Positions 8,752-17,790 are shown, counted from the stretch's first letter. The stretch: 64,000 bases of DNA from Paenibacillus wynnii (GCF_030812855.1 NZ_JAUSTK010000010.1:91774-155773), one strand, 5' to 3'. Made by a program: numbers and translations. The notes: generated by a model from the sequence alone, not told the origin.

Positions 8752-9178
8752 TGTTCTTTTGGACCAGCATATTCAGCAGGACCGTTACAGCCTCAGCCCT
8801 TGTTGCAGGGTCTTGAGGAACGAATTGGTTATTGCTTTTTCCTTGAACGATGCCCGCTTGCTTTACAAAAGCAATGCCGCCTTTCGCCCACACCGGAATA
8901 TCATTGTCATCAGCGAAACCGGTCGAAGTATTGGCCTCTATAGACTGACCTAGAGCTTTAGCGATGATTACGGCCATCTCTGCGCGTGTAAGTTCTGCAT
9001 CCGGACGGAAGGTGCCATCCTCATATCCTTTTATAAAACCTGATTGTACCGCTTGTGCTACTGCTGCACTCGCCCATGCTCCGATTTTCGCCGAATCATT
9101 CTTTCCGCCTCTGGTTTTCGTTCCCTTTCTATATGATGTATAAATTACCATTCCAGGAGAATAATAAAAACTACCGAT
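8747..9178 (-). pseudogene. S-layer homology (SLH) domain protein, 5'-truncated remnant
   Basis: The frame encodes two SLH domains: WASAAVAQAVQSGFIKGY...FRPDAELTRAEMAVIIAKAL, then VWAKGGIAFVKQAGIVQGKSNNQFVPQDPATRAEAVTVLLNML. SLH domains bind secondary cell-wall polymers and normally occur as three repeats in large exported proteins. Here no signal peptide exists: the first ATG is at 9151 and an in-frame TAA lies at about 9176-9178, close to the start of the germination operon. This is therefore the C-terminal end of a larger surface protein. Confidence 0.7.
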
Positions 9179-9233
9179 TTAACAGAAGCCTATCGTTCAA
9201 TCGGAAATCGGATCACCATGACAAGGGGAATTC

Positions 9234-10754
9234 ATGGATATGGCATTAACACAAACGGAAGGCAGTGCAACACACCCCATAGCGACCAAATTGGCGGACA
9301 ATCAGGAGCAGCTAAAGGAAACATTCTCAAACTGCAGCGATATGGCGTACTTGCCGTGGAATTACGGACCAGGCCTTGAGCATGAGGCGCTATCCGTTTA
9401 TTTTCGCACACTGATTCAAAACAAGCAGTTAAATTATATGAAGGAATCACTGCAGGATCTCGTCATGCATGAGATCGGGCCGGCAACGGCAGTCTCTCCC
9501 GAAGATGTCATACAATTTTTCGAAAATAATGGAGTATCCGCTCAGTCGGCACAAGTGCTGGACACCTTCGATTCCGCCGTGCAGCACGTCTTGGAAGGGT
9601 ATATCGTCATCTTTTTCGATTGTTGGAACAAAGCGCTCGCTTACAACGCCTTAGGCTTGGAGTCGCGGCAAATCAGCGAACCCGTTACAGAGCCGGTAGT
9701 GCAAGGGCCCCATAACAGTACTGTTGAGGAGCTTGCTAAAAACATCGGCTTATTAAGGACGCTGCTCAAGTCCCCTCGGTTCAAATTCGAACAGTTTACG
9801 GCCGGGGAAGAGAGCCGGAGAGACATCGCTTATGGTTATTTGGATGGTGCCGTAAATCCCGAAACGTTAGCGGAATTCAAGCGGAAAATTTCCGCCATCG
9901 ATAAAGAAGAAATAATGGAAACGTCCTATTTGGAGGAGTGGATCAGCGGGTATGCTTACTCTCCGTTCCCCCTGGTCCGTTATACAGAACGGCCGGATAC
10001 CGCAGTTGCCGCATTGCTGGACGGGAAAATCATTGCAATGGTAAGCGGCACACCAACGGTACTCATCTGTCCAGGTCTCTTTTTCGAGTTTCTTTCGTCA
10101 AGCGAAGACTATTACCAAAAACCAGTTTTTTCGTCGCTAGTCCGCATTTTAAGGGTATTCTCCTTTCTCATCTCTCTATTACTTCCGAGCACCTATATCG
10201 CCTTATCGACTTTTCACTCCGAGCTGATACCGACGGTCCTGCTGCTGGCGATTCTCGATTCGAGAGAAGGAATTCCATTCCCTGCTTTTGTTGAAGCGTT
10301 AATTATGGAATTTTTCTTTGAAGTGCTGCGCGAAGCGGGCATTCGGCTTCCCCGTCCGGTTGGTTCCGCTGTAAGCATAGTCGGAGCGCTTGTCATCGGC
10401 CAAGCGGCGATACAAGCCAAAATCGCATCGCCTGTTATGATCATTGTTGTCGCCTTGACCGGCATAGCCTCCTTCGCGCTTCCTCAATACAACATGGCGA
10501 CCGGCATCCGCGTATTAAGGTTTCCATATATGATTCTCGCGGCGTCGTTCGGGGGGCTCGGTATTATGTTCGGCTTCCTGCTAACCCTCCTGCATCTGTC
10601 TTGCCTTCGCCCGCTGGGCCAGCCTTACCTCAGTCCGGGAGCGCCGCTTGATATTAAGCAGTTCAGGGACATCATCATTGCCGTTCCGCGGAAAATACTG
10701 CTGCATTCGCCGCGCAACCGGCATCTTCATCGAATGACTAGAGAAAGGAAATAA
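9234..10754 (+). CDS. gerAA: Spore germination receptor subunit A (GerAA family)
   Basis: A 506-residue membrane subunit of a GerA-type germinant receptor in the spore inner membrane. A soluble N-terminal domain (about 1-290) contains EGYIVIFFDC. It is followed by four to six helices with the conserved EFFFEVLREAGIRLPRPVGSAVSIVGALVIGQAA and the C-terminal PYLSPGAPLDIKQFRDIII. The usual RGPREGF-like motif is changed to QGPHNSTVEEL near residue 160, marking a divergent subfamily. The ATG at 9234 follows AAGGGGA. It starts the order A-C-small gene-B. The germinant is unknown, and the symbol denotes family only. Confidence 0.92.
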   Translation: MDMALTQTEGSATHPIATKLADNQEQLKETFSNCSDMAYLPWNYGPGLEHEALSVYFRTLIQNKQLNYMKESLQDLVMHEIGPATAVSPEDVIQFFENNGVSAQSAQVLDTFDSAVQHVLEGYIVIFFDCWNKALAYNALGLESRQISEPVTEPVVQGPHNSTVEELAKNIGLLRTLLKSPRFKFEQFTAGEESRRDIAYGYLDGAVNPETLAEFKRKISAIDKEEIMETSYLEEWISGYAYSPFPLVRYTERPDTAVAALLDGKIIAMVSGTPTVLICPGLFFEFLSSSEDYYQKPVFSSLVRILRVFSFLISLLLPSTYIALSTFHSELIPTVLLLAILDSREGIPFPAFVEALIMEFFFEVLREAGIRLPRPVGSAVSIVGALVIGQAAIQAKIASPVMIIVVALTGIASFALPQYNMATGIRVLRFPYMILAASFGGLGIMFGFLLTLLHLSCLRPLGQPYLSPGAPLDIKQFRDIIIAVPRKILLHSPRNRHLHRMTRERK

Positions 10755-10759
10755 GCGCT

Positions 10760-11920
10760 ATGCGAATTCGACCTGCGGCCTCCTTCTTGCCCCTGCTTCT
10801 TTGTCTTCTCATAACTGGCTGCTGGGACAAGGGAGAATTGAGCGAATTCGGCTATGTCCAGGCTATTGCGATCGACAAGAACGATGAAGGAGCAATAGAG
10901 CTTACAACTCACTTCTATACGCCTTCAAGCGGCGGAGAAATGTCGGGATCTTCTAAAGAAGGATCAAAAGGATTTAGTATTAGCACGTCCGCCGATACCG
11001 TCTTCGAGGCCATTCGGGATATTCCGATTCATCTCGGGCGCAAAGCAAGGTGGGATCATATTCGCGTTATTCTTATCGGAGAAGAAATCACGAAGGAACA
11101 AAGTATCGCAGATGTGCTTGAGTTTTTCTCCAGAGACCAGGAACCTCGCGGCACCGTCTATATACTCATCGCTTCAGGCGAAGCTAGCCCGTTTTTAAAT
11201 GTAAAACCGTTTATCGAAAACACAATCGCTCAACAATTAAGAGAGATCCAAGAGGCTACCGTGAGATATTCGGGCAAAACCGAAAAACTTTCCATGATTA
11301 ACCTGGCCATACAATTGAAAAGCGAGACAGGCGTCACGGTCGTCCCCCGCATCCAAAGCGGCACTTCCAGCAAGAGCGCGGTAATTGCCGGAGTTTACCT
11401 GCTGCAGGACGGTAAAATGAAAACCACGCTGCTGTCAAAGGAGACGGAGAGCCTGCTTATGCTTCGCAATGAATATCAGGGCGGAATTATCGAATATCCC
11501 TGCACTGAACAATCGGGGGATAAGAAGAAGAAGGAGGCGTTCGAAGTGATCAACTTGCACACGAAACTGCGCACTTCCATCATCAACGAAGAGGTGACCG
11601 TTCACGTAGACACCAAAGTTGAAGGTTCGATTGGCGAATTGCACTGTTCATCCTTAAAAAATAGTGAGGATGAAACGCGGCTTAAGAACACCATCGAACA
11701 ACAAATCGAACAAGATATGCAAGACACGCTTGCACGGCTGCAACAAAACCGAATCGATGCGCTCGGTATAGGCAATCAAATTTACCGTAAAAACCATACC
11801 CTCTGGAAAAAGTGGAAGCCCACTTGGGGTGAGCGTTTCTCGAATGTCCGCTTCGAGATCAAAATCGACGTTACAGACATGAATTCAGGACTGAACGCAG
11901 CCTCTCCTATTACCAAATAG
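10760..11920 (+). CDS. gerAC: Spore germination lipoprotein (Ger(x)C family)
   Basis: A 386-residue lipoprotein subunit of the germinant receptor. The signal peptide ends in a lipobox (LLITGC, Cys about 21), followed by the family start WDKGELSEFGYVQAIAID. The N-terminal Ger(x)C domain and the C-terminal domain (TKVEGSIGEL ... NRIDALGIGNQIYRKNHTLWKKW) are both complete. The gene starts 5 bp after gerAA, so the two are co-transcribed. The protein is anchored on the outer face of the spore inner membrane in known receptors. Confidence 0.92.
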   Translation: MRIRPAASFLPLLLCLLITGCWDKGELSEFGYVQAIAIDKNDEGAIELTTHFYTPSSGGEMSGSSKEGSKGFSISTSADTVFEAIRDIPIHLGRKARWDHIRVILIGEEITKEQSIADVLEFFSRDQEPRGTVYILIASGEASPFLNVKPFIENTIAQQLREIQEATVRYSGKTEKLSMINLAIQLKSETGVTVVPRIQSGTSSKSAVIAGVYLLQDGKMKTTLLSKETESLLMLRNEYQGGIIEYPCTEQSGDKKKKEAFEVINLHTKLRTSIINEEVTVHVDTKVEGSIGELHCSSLKNSEDETRLKNTIEQQIEQDMQDTLARLQQNRIDALGIGNQIYRKNHTLWKKWKPTWGERFSNVRFEIKIDVTDMNSGLNAASPITK

Positions 11921-11947
11921 AGAAAATTGATTGGAGGAGGATGCCGC

Positions 11948-12187
11948 ATGGCCGGGAAAATAGTTTATATGTTTCTTATTTACGCTGCCGTGCTCGCCTA
12001 CGACCTTCCGGCATGGAGGCGGGCGAGCAAGAAGGGACGTCTCGTCTATAGCCTATTACTGGCGTTTTCGGCCTATCTTTGCATTATTTATGCAGCCGAT
12101 CTTGTCTGGCCGAATGTTGACCAGCTCTTTCATCTGTTGTTCGCGGAGCCGTCCAAGCTCTTTATTAAGTCGCTAAAAGGTTTGTAG
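11948..12187 (+). CDS. Small two-helix membrane protein of the germination operon (receptor D-subunit-like)
   Basis: A 79-residue protein with two predicted membrane helices (about 5-18 and 32-50) between gerAC and gerAB. Small 2-TM proteins encoded in ger operons (the D subunits described in Bacillus) modulate receptor function; this fits by size, topology and position only. The frame opens at a TTG at 11927, but the ATG at 11948 has a very strong GGAGGAGG site at 11932-11939 and is the likely start. The stop is 11 bp before gerAB. Confidence 0.75.
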   Translation: MAGKIVYMFLIYAAVLAYDLPAWRRASKKGRLVYSLLLAFSAYLCIIYAADLVWPNVDQLFHLLFAEPSKLFIKSLKGL

Positions 12188-12197
12188 GGAGGATATC

Positions 12198-13292
12198 ATG
12201 AATAACAAGGAGAGCATCAGCTCTTTCCAACTGTCGATGCTGTTCTTGGCGTATATAACAGGTTCAGCTGTAATTATCATCCCCTCTCCGCTTGCGGCCG
12301 CAGCCGGTAACGGCGCCTGGATCTCCGAGCTCCTCGCGCTGTGCAGCGGCGTAATCGTCTTGGCCTGCATCCTCTATTTGTATCGACACTTACCGGGCCC
12401 TACCTATATCGAGTTCAGCAAACAGCTGTTTGGGAAATGGCTGGGCTGGACGATTGCGCTTCCGGCCCTATTGCTCCTTTTCCTGCAGCTGAGCAACATC
12501 GTTATTGACATCGGAGATTTTTTCAAAAGCACAATGATGAAACAAACGCCTGCACCCATCTTTCATTTCATGTTTATTATTCTGTCTGCCTTAACCGCCC
12601 GCGCAGGCATCGAAGTGATGGCCAGAATGTTCGTCTTGCTGCTATTCTCTATGTTTGGCTCCATCATACTCGTTTGGATAATGGTGTCGCCCTACTATCA
12701 CCTTGAATATTTATTTCCGATTATGCCGGATGGCATCGGGCCAATCCTTCATGGGGCTTACATCGCAAACGGATTTCCTTATGCGGAAATCGGCTTTTTT
12801 ACCATGCTACTTCCTTATGTCCGCAAAAAAGACGATGCCCGGTACGGAAAATCCCTGTTTTGGGCATTGCTCGTCAACGGCATTACAATAGTCATCTCGG
12901 TCATTAGTGCGATTATGGTGACGGGTCCTCTGGCCGGCTTTTACAAATATACGTTGTATCAGCTTGCGCGATTGATCACTTTTCAAGAGATTGTGGAACG
13001 GGTGGAATCTGTCATAGGATTTTCATTAATCGTAGGCTCCTACATGAAGGCGAGCCTATCCTTGTATATCTTAAATGCCGTGGTGTCTCGGCTATTCAAA
13101 GTCAAGGACAACCGTTTTTTGTTATTCCCCCTGTCCATCATCTGCTTCCTGCTGTCGAATACGTTGTATACGACTGAACTTGAATTCGTGGAGGCCGTTA
13201 ACGTCATTTGGCCTCTCGCGATTAATTGCCTGCTTATTTTGCCGCTTCTTGTGATGACCGCCATTGTTATGATAAAACAGAGTTTAAAATGA
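12198..13292 (+). CDS. gerAB: Spore germination permease (GerAB family)
   Basis: A 364-residue, ten-helix membrane protein of the endospore-germination permease family within the APC superfamily; GerAB subunits carry the germinant-binding site. The N-terminus ISSFQLSMLFLAYITGSAVIIIPSPLA and the QLARLITFQEIVERVE helix are typical. A GGAGG site precedes the ATG at 12198. It closes the A-C-D-B gene order. The C-terminal half of another GerAB lies at 5866-6444 and can be aligned to residues ~180-360 of this protein. Confidence 0.92.
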   Translation: MNNKESISSFQLSMLFLAYITGSAVIIIPSPLAAAAGNGAWISELLALCSGVIVLACILYLYRHLPGPTYIEFSKQLFGKWLGWTIALPALLLLFLQLSNIVIDIGDFFKSTMMKQTPAPIFHFMFIILSALTARAGIEVMARMFVLLLFSMFGSIILVWIMVSPYYHLEYLFPIMPDGIGPILHGAYIANGFPYAEIGFFTMLLPYVRKKDDARYGKSLFWALLVNGITIVISVISAIMVTGPLAGFYKYTLYQLARLITFQEIVERVESVIGFSLIVGSYMKASLSLYILNAVVSRLFKVKDNRFLLFPLSIICFLLSNTLYTTELEFVEAVNVIWPLAINCLLILPLLVMTAIVMIKQSLK

Positions 13293-13391
13293 CACTCTGA
13301 CCGGCTTCTGAAGTTAAAATTGTTCTGACTCATAGCTTCCCCCTTGCCGCATATACATCTAGAAAGATGAATGAGGGAAAGGATGCGAACG

Positions 13392-15026
13392 ATGAGGATT
13401 TATATTGCTGATCATACCGATAATCTCCGAACGGCAGCGCTTAAAAACAAGGTCGGGGTTGATGACCTGATCTTCCTAAATCCTCATATCACCGACCCTT
13501 TATCGAATATTGCGGGCCAACAGGTTAAGCTTCCGCCTCTCGAAGCCTTGCCGGATAAGCTCCCTTATGTCCCTCCATGCACCTTTCAGCTTATTAATCC
13601 GAAGGCCCGCGAGCAATGGATTCCTTTAACCTCGCTGGACGATATGCTGCACAAAGAATACGATGTGCTTATTGTCGGCACAGGGGCCGGAGGAGGCGCC
13701 GTTCTATGGCGTCTGATGCAGCAATTGGCAAACAGCGGAAAACGGATTGGCGTTCTCGAAAGAGGTGGACTGCTAATTCCAACGCATGCGCAAAATATCG
13801 AAACGATGAATCAGCGCCGGGTATTTGATTATTACGCCAGCACAGCTCATTTTATCGGCAATTATTTATCCGGCCAAACCTATGCCCTCGGGGGCAGAAC
13901 CTTGTTCTGGTCCACAACCAGTCCGCGCATGCCTATCTCCGAAATTTTGCGTTGGCCCGTATCGCTCCCTGAGATGGAACAATATTACGCCCTCGCCGAA
14001 AATGCTTTGAGCGTCACTCAAAACTTCACGAAAGGCGCTCCTCTCATGCAAGTGCTGCTCAATCGGCTGCAGCGGAACGGTTATCCGGATGCCGCTCCTG
14101 AACCGCTCGCCGTTAATCTAGAACCGCCCAATAAATTCGGCGTCATGAACTCGAACCCGTTTTTCAGCTCTATTCATTTTTTGGCGCAGGCTCTGAACCG
14201 CCCTTATGACTTGGCGATCCATGCCCGAGCCGTTAAAGTGTTGACGGAAAAGAACAGCTGCGTCGGCATCGAGGTTATTTCTTCGGATAACAAAAAATAC
14301 GTTTTAAACGCAAAAAACGTCGTTCTGTCGGCAGGCACATTCGGAAGCGCGCAAATCTTGTTGAATTCGGACATTTACGGAAGAGCCGTCGGCCATTATA
14401 TGACCAACCACTCCAGGATGATAGGCTTCGGCCGTGTAAACCGCAACGAGTTTCCGGAAGTGCTCGGTCCGCTTCGCATTTTATTACCGGGACAGGTTGG
14501 CCGGTCTTATCAAATTCAAATTGTCGGGCCAGGCGATTATGCGTGGGTGCAATATGCCGAACAGCCATTGCAGGAAAATTGGAATTTAGTTTTAGGTGCG
14601 CTCGGCCAGGTTGAATCGCGTTATGACAATTACGTCTCACTTGATCCGGCCAAGCGGGATGAAGACGGCGTGCCGGAGCTTAACATTCACTTTTCGTATA
14701 GCGAACGGGACGAAGAGGTCATCCGGCAAATGGATGAAGGCGTAAAGAAAGCGGCAGCCGCGATGAATATCTCTCTGGTATCAGACATCGGTCCCGCCGT
14801 ATGCCGGCTGCCTACCGGCTCGGATATCCATGAAATGGGCACCTGTCGAATGGGTGAAGATCCCTTAACTTCGGCAACTAACCGATTCGGACAGATTCAT
14901 GGCGTCAACGGACTTTACGTGGCCGACAACAGCGTCATTCCGACGAGCGGCACAGCCAATCCGACATTGACGACCGTTGCCCTCGCTTTTCGCACGGCGG
15001 ATGAAATTGCAAGGCATTTGAAATAA
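13392..15026 (+). CDS. GMC family oxidoreductase with N-terminal LysM-like domain
   Basis: A FAD-dependent GMC-superfamily oxidoreductase, which usually oxidises sugars or alcohols. Residues 1-50 (MRIYIADHTDNLRTAALKNK ... GQQVKLPP) look like a LysM repeat, a cell-wall or cortex binding module unusual in this family. The FAD motif VGTGAGGGAVLWRL is at about 95-108. The C-terminal signature has HEMGTCRMG and DNSVIPTSGTANPTLTT, so the catalytic His and Asn are kept. The ATG at 13392 is preferred because AGGGAAAGG at 13374-13382 is then correctly spaced. It lies 99 bp after gerAB, so it may share or follow the germination operon. Confidence 0.88.
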   Translation: MRIYIADHTDNLRTAALKNKVGVDDLIFLNPHITDPLSNIAGQQVKLPPLEALPDKLPYVPPCTFQLINPKAREQWIPLTSLDDMLHKEYDVLIVGTGAGGGAVLWRLMQQLANSGKRIGVLERGGLLIPTHAQNIETMNQRRVFDYYASTAHFIGNYLSGQTYALGGRTLFWSTTSPRMPISEILRWPVSLPEMEQYYALAENALSVTQNFTKGAPLMQVLLNRLQRNGYPDAAPEPLAVNLEPPNKFGVMNSNPFFSSIHFLAQALNRPYDLAIHARAVKVLTEKNSCVGIEVISSDNKKYVLNAKNVVLSAGTFGSAQILLNSDIYGRAVGHYMTNHSRMIGFGRVNRNEFPEVLGPLRILLPGQVGRSYQIQIVGPGDYAWVQYAEQPLQENWNLVLGALGQVESRYDNYVSLDPAKRDEDGVPELNIHFSYSERDEEVIRQMDEGVKKAAAAMNISLVSDIGPAVCRLPTGSDIHEMGTCRMGEDPLTSATNRFGQIHGVNGLYVADNSVIPTSGTANPTLTTVALAFRTADEIARHLK

Positions 15027-15049
15027 GCACAGCCGCGGGAGGGAAAGAA

Positions 15050-15835
15050 ATGAAATTTATAAAATCCGGTGCGCATCTAAGGGAGCTGACCGCAATCCCT
15101 CCGGGGCTCCAGCTTTATACGCTCCGCAACGAACTGGAGAAGGATTACTTCGGGACGCTAAAAAAAGTGGCGGATATGGGCTACAAGCTGGTAGAGTTGT
15201 TCAGTTGGGGATATGCCGGAATTCCAGCCGATCGGATGAAAGCGGAGTTGCAACGTCTTGGTTTAAGAAGCGTGTCTGCTCACGTCTACCCGCTAACACT
15301 GGAAAACCTGCAGAGCCAGCTCGATTATGCCCAAACCCTCGGCATCCATTACATCGTGACCTACTTATTTAAGGAGAGTTATGCTGATGAGATGTCGCTT
15401 AAAGCGTCTATCGCTTCGCTACGAAAACTCGGTCTGGAAATCAAGCGCCGCGGCATGCAGCTTCTGTACCATCCCCACGCGGAAGAATTTGAAATACGGA
15501 ACGGCAAAAGAATTATCGACCGCTTGCTTGCGGGTGTCGGCACCGATGTGATGCAGCTTGAGCTCGATATGTATTGGGCGAAGAAAGCGGGGCTGGATCC
15601 TTATTCCACCTTGCTCACTTATAGAGGCTTGTCACCTCTTATTCACGTGAAGGACATGGATGAGCGCGGGAGTTTTACGGAGGTCGGGCGAGGTACGATT
15701 GATTGGGCTCCTATTTTCAGCAGCTTCAATGAAGCAGGCGTAAACTATTATTTCGTTGAGCAGGACGAAAGCCCGCATCCGCTCCAAAGCATCAAAACAA
15801 GCCTCGATTACTTGAGATCGAGGCTTGTTGGATAG
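15050..15835 (+). CDS. Sugar phosphate isomerase/epimerase (xylose-isomerase-like TIM barrel)
   Basis: A 261-residue AP-endonuclease-2 / xylose-isomerase-like TIM barrel. Visible family features are GLQLYTLRNELEKD, VELFSWGYAG, LYHPHAEEF (metal-binding His/Glu), LELDMYWAKKAGLDP, LIHVKDMD and VEQDESPHP. Such proteins isomerise or dehydrate keto sugars and often sit beside oxidoreductases acting on the same sugar. Here it starts 23 bp after the GMC oxidoreductase, so a joint pathway is likely. Actual substrate unknown. Confidence 0.9.
   Translation: MKFIKSGAHLRELTAIPPGLQLYTLRNELEKDYFGTLKKVADMGYKLVELFSWGYAGIPADRMKAELQRLGLRSVSAHVYPLTLENLQSQLDYAQTLGIHYIVTYLFKESYADEMSLKASIASLRKLGLEIKRRGMQLLYHPHAEEFEIRNGKRIIDRLLAGVGTDVMQLELDMYWAKKAGLDPYSTLLTYRGLSPLIHVKDMDERGSFTEVGRGTIDWAPIFSSFNEAGVNYYFVEQDESPHPLQSIKTSLDYLRSRLVG
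15796..15829 (+). terminator. Hairpin across the end of the TIM-barrel gene
   Basis: A perfect 13-bp stem (AACAAGCCTCGAT / ATCGAGGCTTGTT) with an 8-base loop lies inside the last codons and ends 4 bp before the stop codon. No T run follows, so it is either a weak terminator or an mRNA 3'-end stabiliser. Confidence 0.5.
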
Positions 15836-15913
15836 ATATCCATTCGCAATTTTATTGGACCGTTACGGAAGCTTTAATCCGGTCCAGTGTGCCCTTAGGA
15901 ATCGAGCGGGTTT

Positions 15914-16159
15914 ATGCTATATCCCAAGGGGAAATATCAAAAACTGTACATTCAAGTAGCGGCTGTAGGTAAAGACATCGATACCTTCTTCGTTCAGGAT
16001 CAGGATGATGTTAAGCTTAAGATTGATTCCATTGATGTAGCTGAAGGATTGAAGACATTCGAGATTGACATCAGCGGCGCTGATTCGCTCTTTGTTCATT
16101 CAGAATTGAAAGACGGCGGTAGCATATTCATTCCGCTGACGACATCCTACTACAAATAA
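15914..16159 (+). pseudogene. Probable C-terminal remnant of an exported beta-sandwich protein
   Basis: An 81-residue frame (IQVAAVGKDIDTFFVQDQDDVKLKIDSI ... KTFEIDISGADSLFVHSEL) resembles the carbohydrate-binding-like (NPCBM-type) ends of Paenibacillus stalk-domain surface proteins. It has no signal peptide and no clear ribosome binding site for its own length, and an in-frame TAG lies just upstream at 15896. It is therefore probably the end of a lost gene, though a small cytoplasmic protein cannot be excluded. Confidence 0.4.
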
Positions 16160-16182
16160 GCAGTCCAAAAATAATACGGCAG

Positions 16183-16212
16183 GCTGACGAACGAAGCTCC
16201 TTCGCCGTCAGC
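16183..16212. terminator. Terminator between convergent genes
   Basis: The stem GCTGACG / CGTCAGC, with inner GAAG / CTTC pairing, is followed by TTGTTTTCATTTT on the plus strand. It lies 7 bp from the stop of the minus-strand deacetylase. Confidence 0.7.
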
Positions 16213-16218
16213 TTGTTT

Positions 16219-16938
16219 TCATTTTACTAGAAATAAGTCGCTTCGTTGCTGTCCCACAACCTCTGGACTGCCTTTCAAAAAATACTCATAACTACCGAAT
16301 CTAGCCAAAGCTTTCTGGTCTTCTTCCCATACCCACTCATCAATTTCAGTCTGACAACGATGATCCCGAAACGCAGCAAGCTTCGCCTCCAGATGGGCCT
16401 GGACATCAATTTCAACGACATCCTTCGGAGTATAACCGTACCTTTCCGGTTGCTTCATCATGTCGCCAAAGCTAATGAAATACAAAGACCCTTTATGTTC
16501 GGTTTGTTTAAAAGCGGCAGTTGTTGCTTTTCCGATAGCACAATGATCCGGGTGTCCACCCAATTTCTCGTGAAAGGTAAGGACAACGTCAGGATCCACT
16601 TCATGGATCATATCCGCAATGGAGCCAATTAGGCGGTTCTGGTCGACAAACTCCACTGTTTTATCACGGATATCAAAAAAAGTAAGGTGCCGGATGCCCA
16701 AAGTGTCACAGGCACGGCGCAGCTCCATTTCGCGAATGGCTGGCATCGTTTCTCGGTTGATGTAAGGTGGATTGCCCATCCGACGCCCCATTTCACCTCG
16801 TGTGGCGCTTACCAGTGTAATCTCGACACCTTCGCTTGCATATTTTGCAAGAGTGCCTCCGCAGATAAAAGTCTCGTCATCAGGGTGAGCAAAGACTGCC
16901 AGCAGTTTTTTCGATGGTGCTTTATGTAGTTCGTTCAT
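16219..16938 (-). CDS. PIG-L/LmbE deacetylase, second BshB2-like copy
   Basis: A 239-residue paralogue of the BshB2 at 7598. Metal motif HPDDE at about residues 17-21, TRGEMGRRMGNPPYINRETMPAIR after it, and HPDHCAIGKATT near residue 130 are all kept, so it is probably active. It differs from the first copy in the C-terminal third (EWVWEEDQKALARFGSYEYFLKG), which suggests another substrate or a specialised deacetylase. It overlaps its own yojF-like partner by 4 bp. Confidence 0.82.
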   Translation of the reverse strand: MNELHKAPSKKLLAVFAHPDDETFICGGTLAKYASEGVEITLVSATRGEMGRRMGNPPYINRETMPAIREMELRRACDTLGIRHLTFFDIRDKTVEFVDQNRLIGSIADMIHEVDPDVVLTFHEKLGGHPDHCAIGKATTAAFKQTEHKGSLYFISFGDMMKQPERYGYTPKDVVEIDVQAHLEAKLAAFRDHRCQTEIDEWVWEEDQKALARFGSYEYFLKGSPEVVGQQRSDLFLVK

Positions 16939-17255
16939 TCCGGAAAAGGCTCCTTTCCTAAGTGAAGGGCGACATTCATTCGTCCCTTGTCATCATAACC
17001 GGCCAGCAGAAGACGGGCATTCCCCTCCCTCTCAGCATGCGTGAGTGCCTCCATCCGCAGCCAGCCGTGCCCATCGAATTGGAGTGCAACCCGATAGGAA
17101 CCTTCTCCGGCGATAAAGGCAGCCGTTACTTTTACCTTGAAATTGCGAACGAAGACAAACGAAGTAGCCTCACTGTGAATATAGATTTCCTCACCAACGA
17201 AGCTCTGAAGTTCAGTCTCTACTTGGTTCCTGATTATTGGGTTCATCGCGTTCAA
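16935..17255 (-). CDS. YojF family protein, second copy
   Basis: A 106-residue paralogue of the YojF at 8278. It shares the pattern EEIYIHSEAT, GEGSYRVALQFDGHGWLRMEALTH and RLLLAGYDDKGRMNVALHLGKEPFPE. The gene overlaps the second deacetylase by 4 bp (ATGA), so the unit yojF-bshB2 occurs twice within 9 kb. The function of the family is unknown, but it is tightly linked to BshB2. Confidence 0.8.
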   Translation of the reverse strand: MNAMNPIIRNQVETELQSFVGEEIYIHSEATSFVFVRNFKVKVTAAFIAGEGSYRVALQFDGHGWLRMEALTHAEREGNARLLLAGYDDKGRMNVALHLGKEPFPE

Positions 17256-17339
17256 CCTGCCTCTCTATGCTCTAATACTATGCAACGAAAAAAGCCGGTG
17301 GATATCGCATCCAGCCAACTCTTTTCGAGTCTATTTCTT

Positions 17340-17622
17340 CTAGGACGGAATTTTCACCAACACTGTATATTCAGCATCTGATTTCAAATCCTTAATGATC
17401 CCATCTTCAATATAATTCCCATTGACGTACACTTCTGCAGTTGTAACGCCAGAATCCCGCTTCATATCAATATGCAGTTCTGCGCCTCTAAATATACGTT
17501 TAACCTTAGCCTCTTGCCAATCCGAAGGAAGCTGCGGCTTGACTTGAAGTCCTTCCTTAGTCCCTTGTACTCCGAATAGGCCGTCAATCAGACAGCGGTA
17601 TACCCACGGAACCGTGCCTGTA
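17340..17622 (-). pseudogene. 3' fragment of the interrupted GH94-type gene
   Basis: The minus-strand frame encodes TGTVPWVYRCLIDGLFGVQG, then LQVKPQLPSDWQEAKVKRIFRGAELHIDM and an Ig-like end. This is the typical C-terminus of GH94 / glycosyltransferase-36 (NdvB, cellobiose phosphorylase-like) proteins. It is separated from the rest of the gene (19081-21085) by the tnpB element, whose right end abuts it at 17623. Joining 19081 to 17622 restores the motif SSHLFN-TGTVPW without gain or loss of bases. Confidence 0.88.
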
Positions 17623-17790
17623 GTGAACCTCCCGCCACTTAAACCTATGGTTTAGAAGTGTGGGCTTCCTGGTTCAACGTTATTGCCTTTAGTATTCCTA
17701 AAGGTCTTACATAACTCCCCAGGCGTAAATTCGGACGGGACCTCGCCCTACGTATAATCAAACAAATTAGGAGGCTAAAGGAGATACTTG
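17623..17790 (-). ncRNA. Predicted omega (guide) RNA of the TnpB element
   Basis: In IS605 elements the omega RNA comes from the 3' end of tnpB and the right end, and its guide is the flanking DNA. Here the gene-free 144 bp after the tnpB stop includes a terminal hairpin with perfect AAACC-ATA-GGTTT and flanking CACTT/AAGTG pairing, ending in GGTTCAC. The encoded guide would begin UACAGGCACGGUUCCG (17622 downwards). The 5' limit is a guess; no transcription evidence is visible in sequence. Confidence 0.6.
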
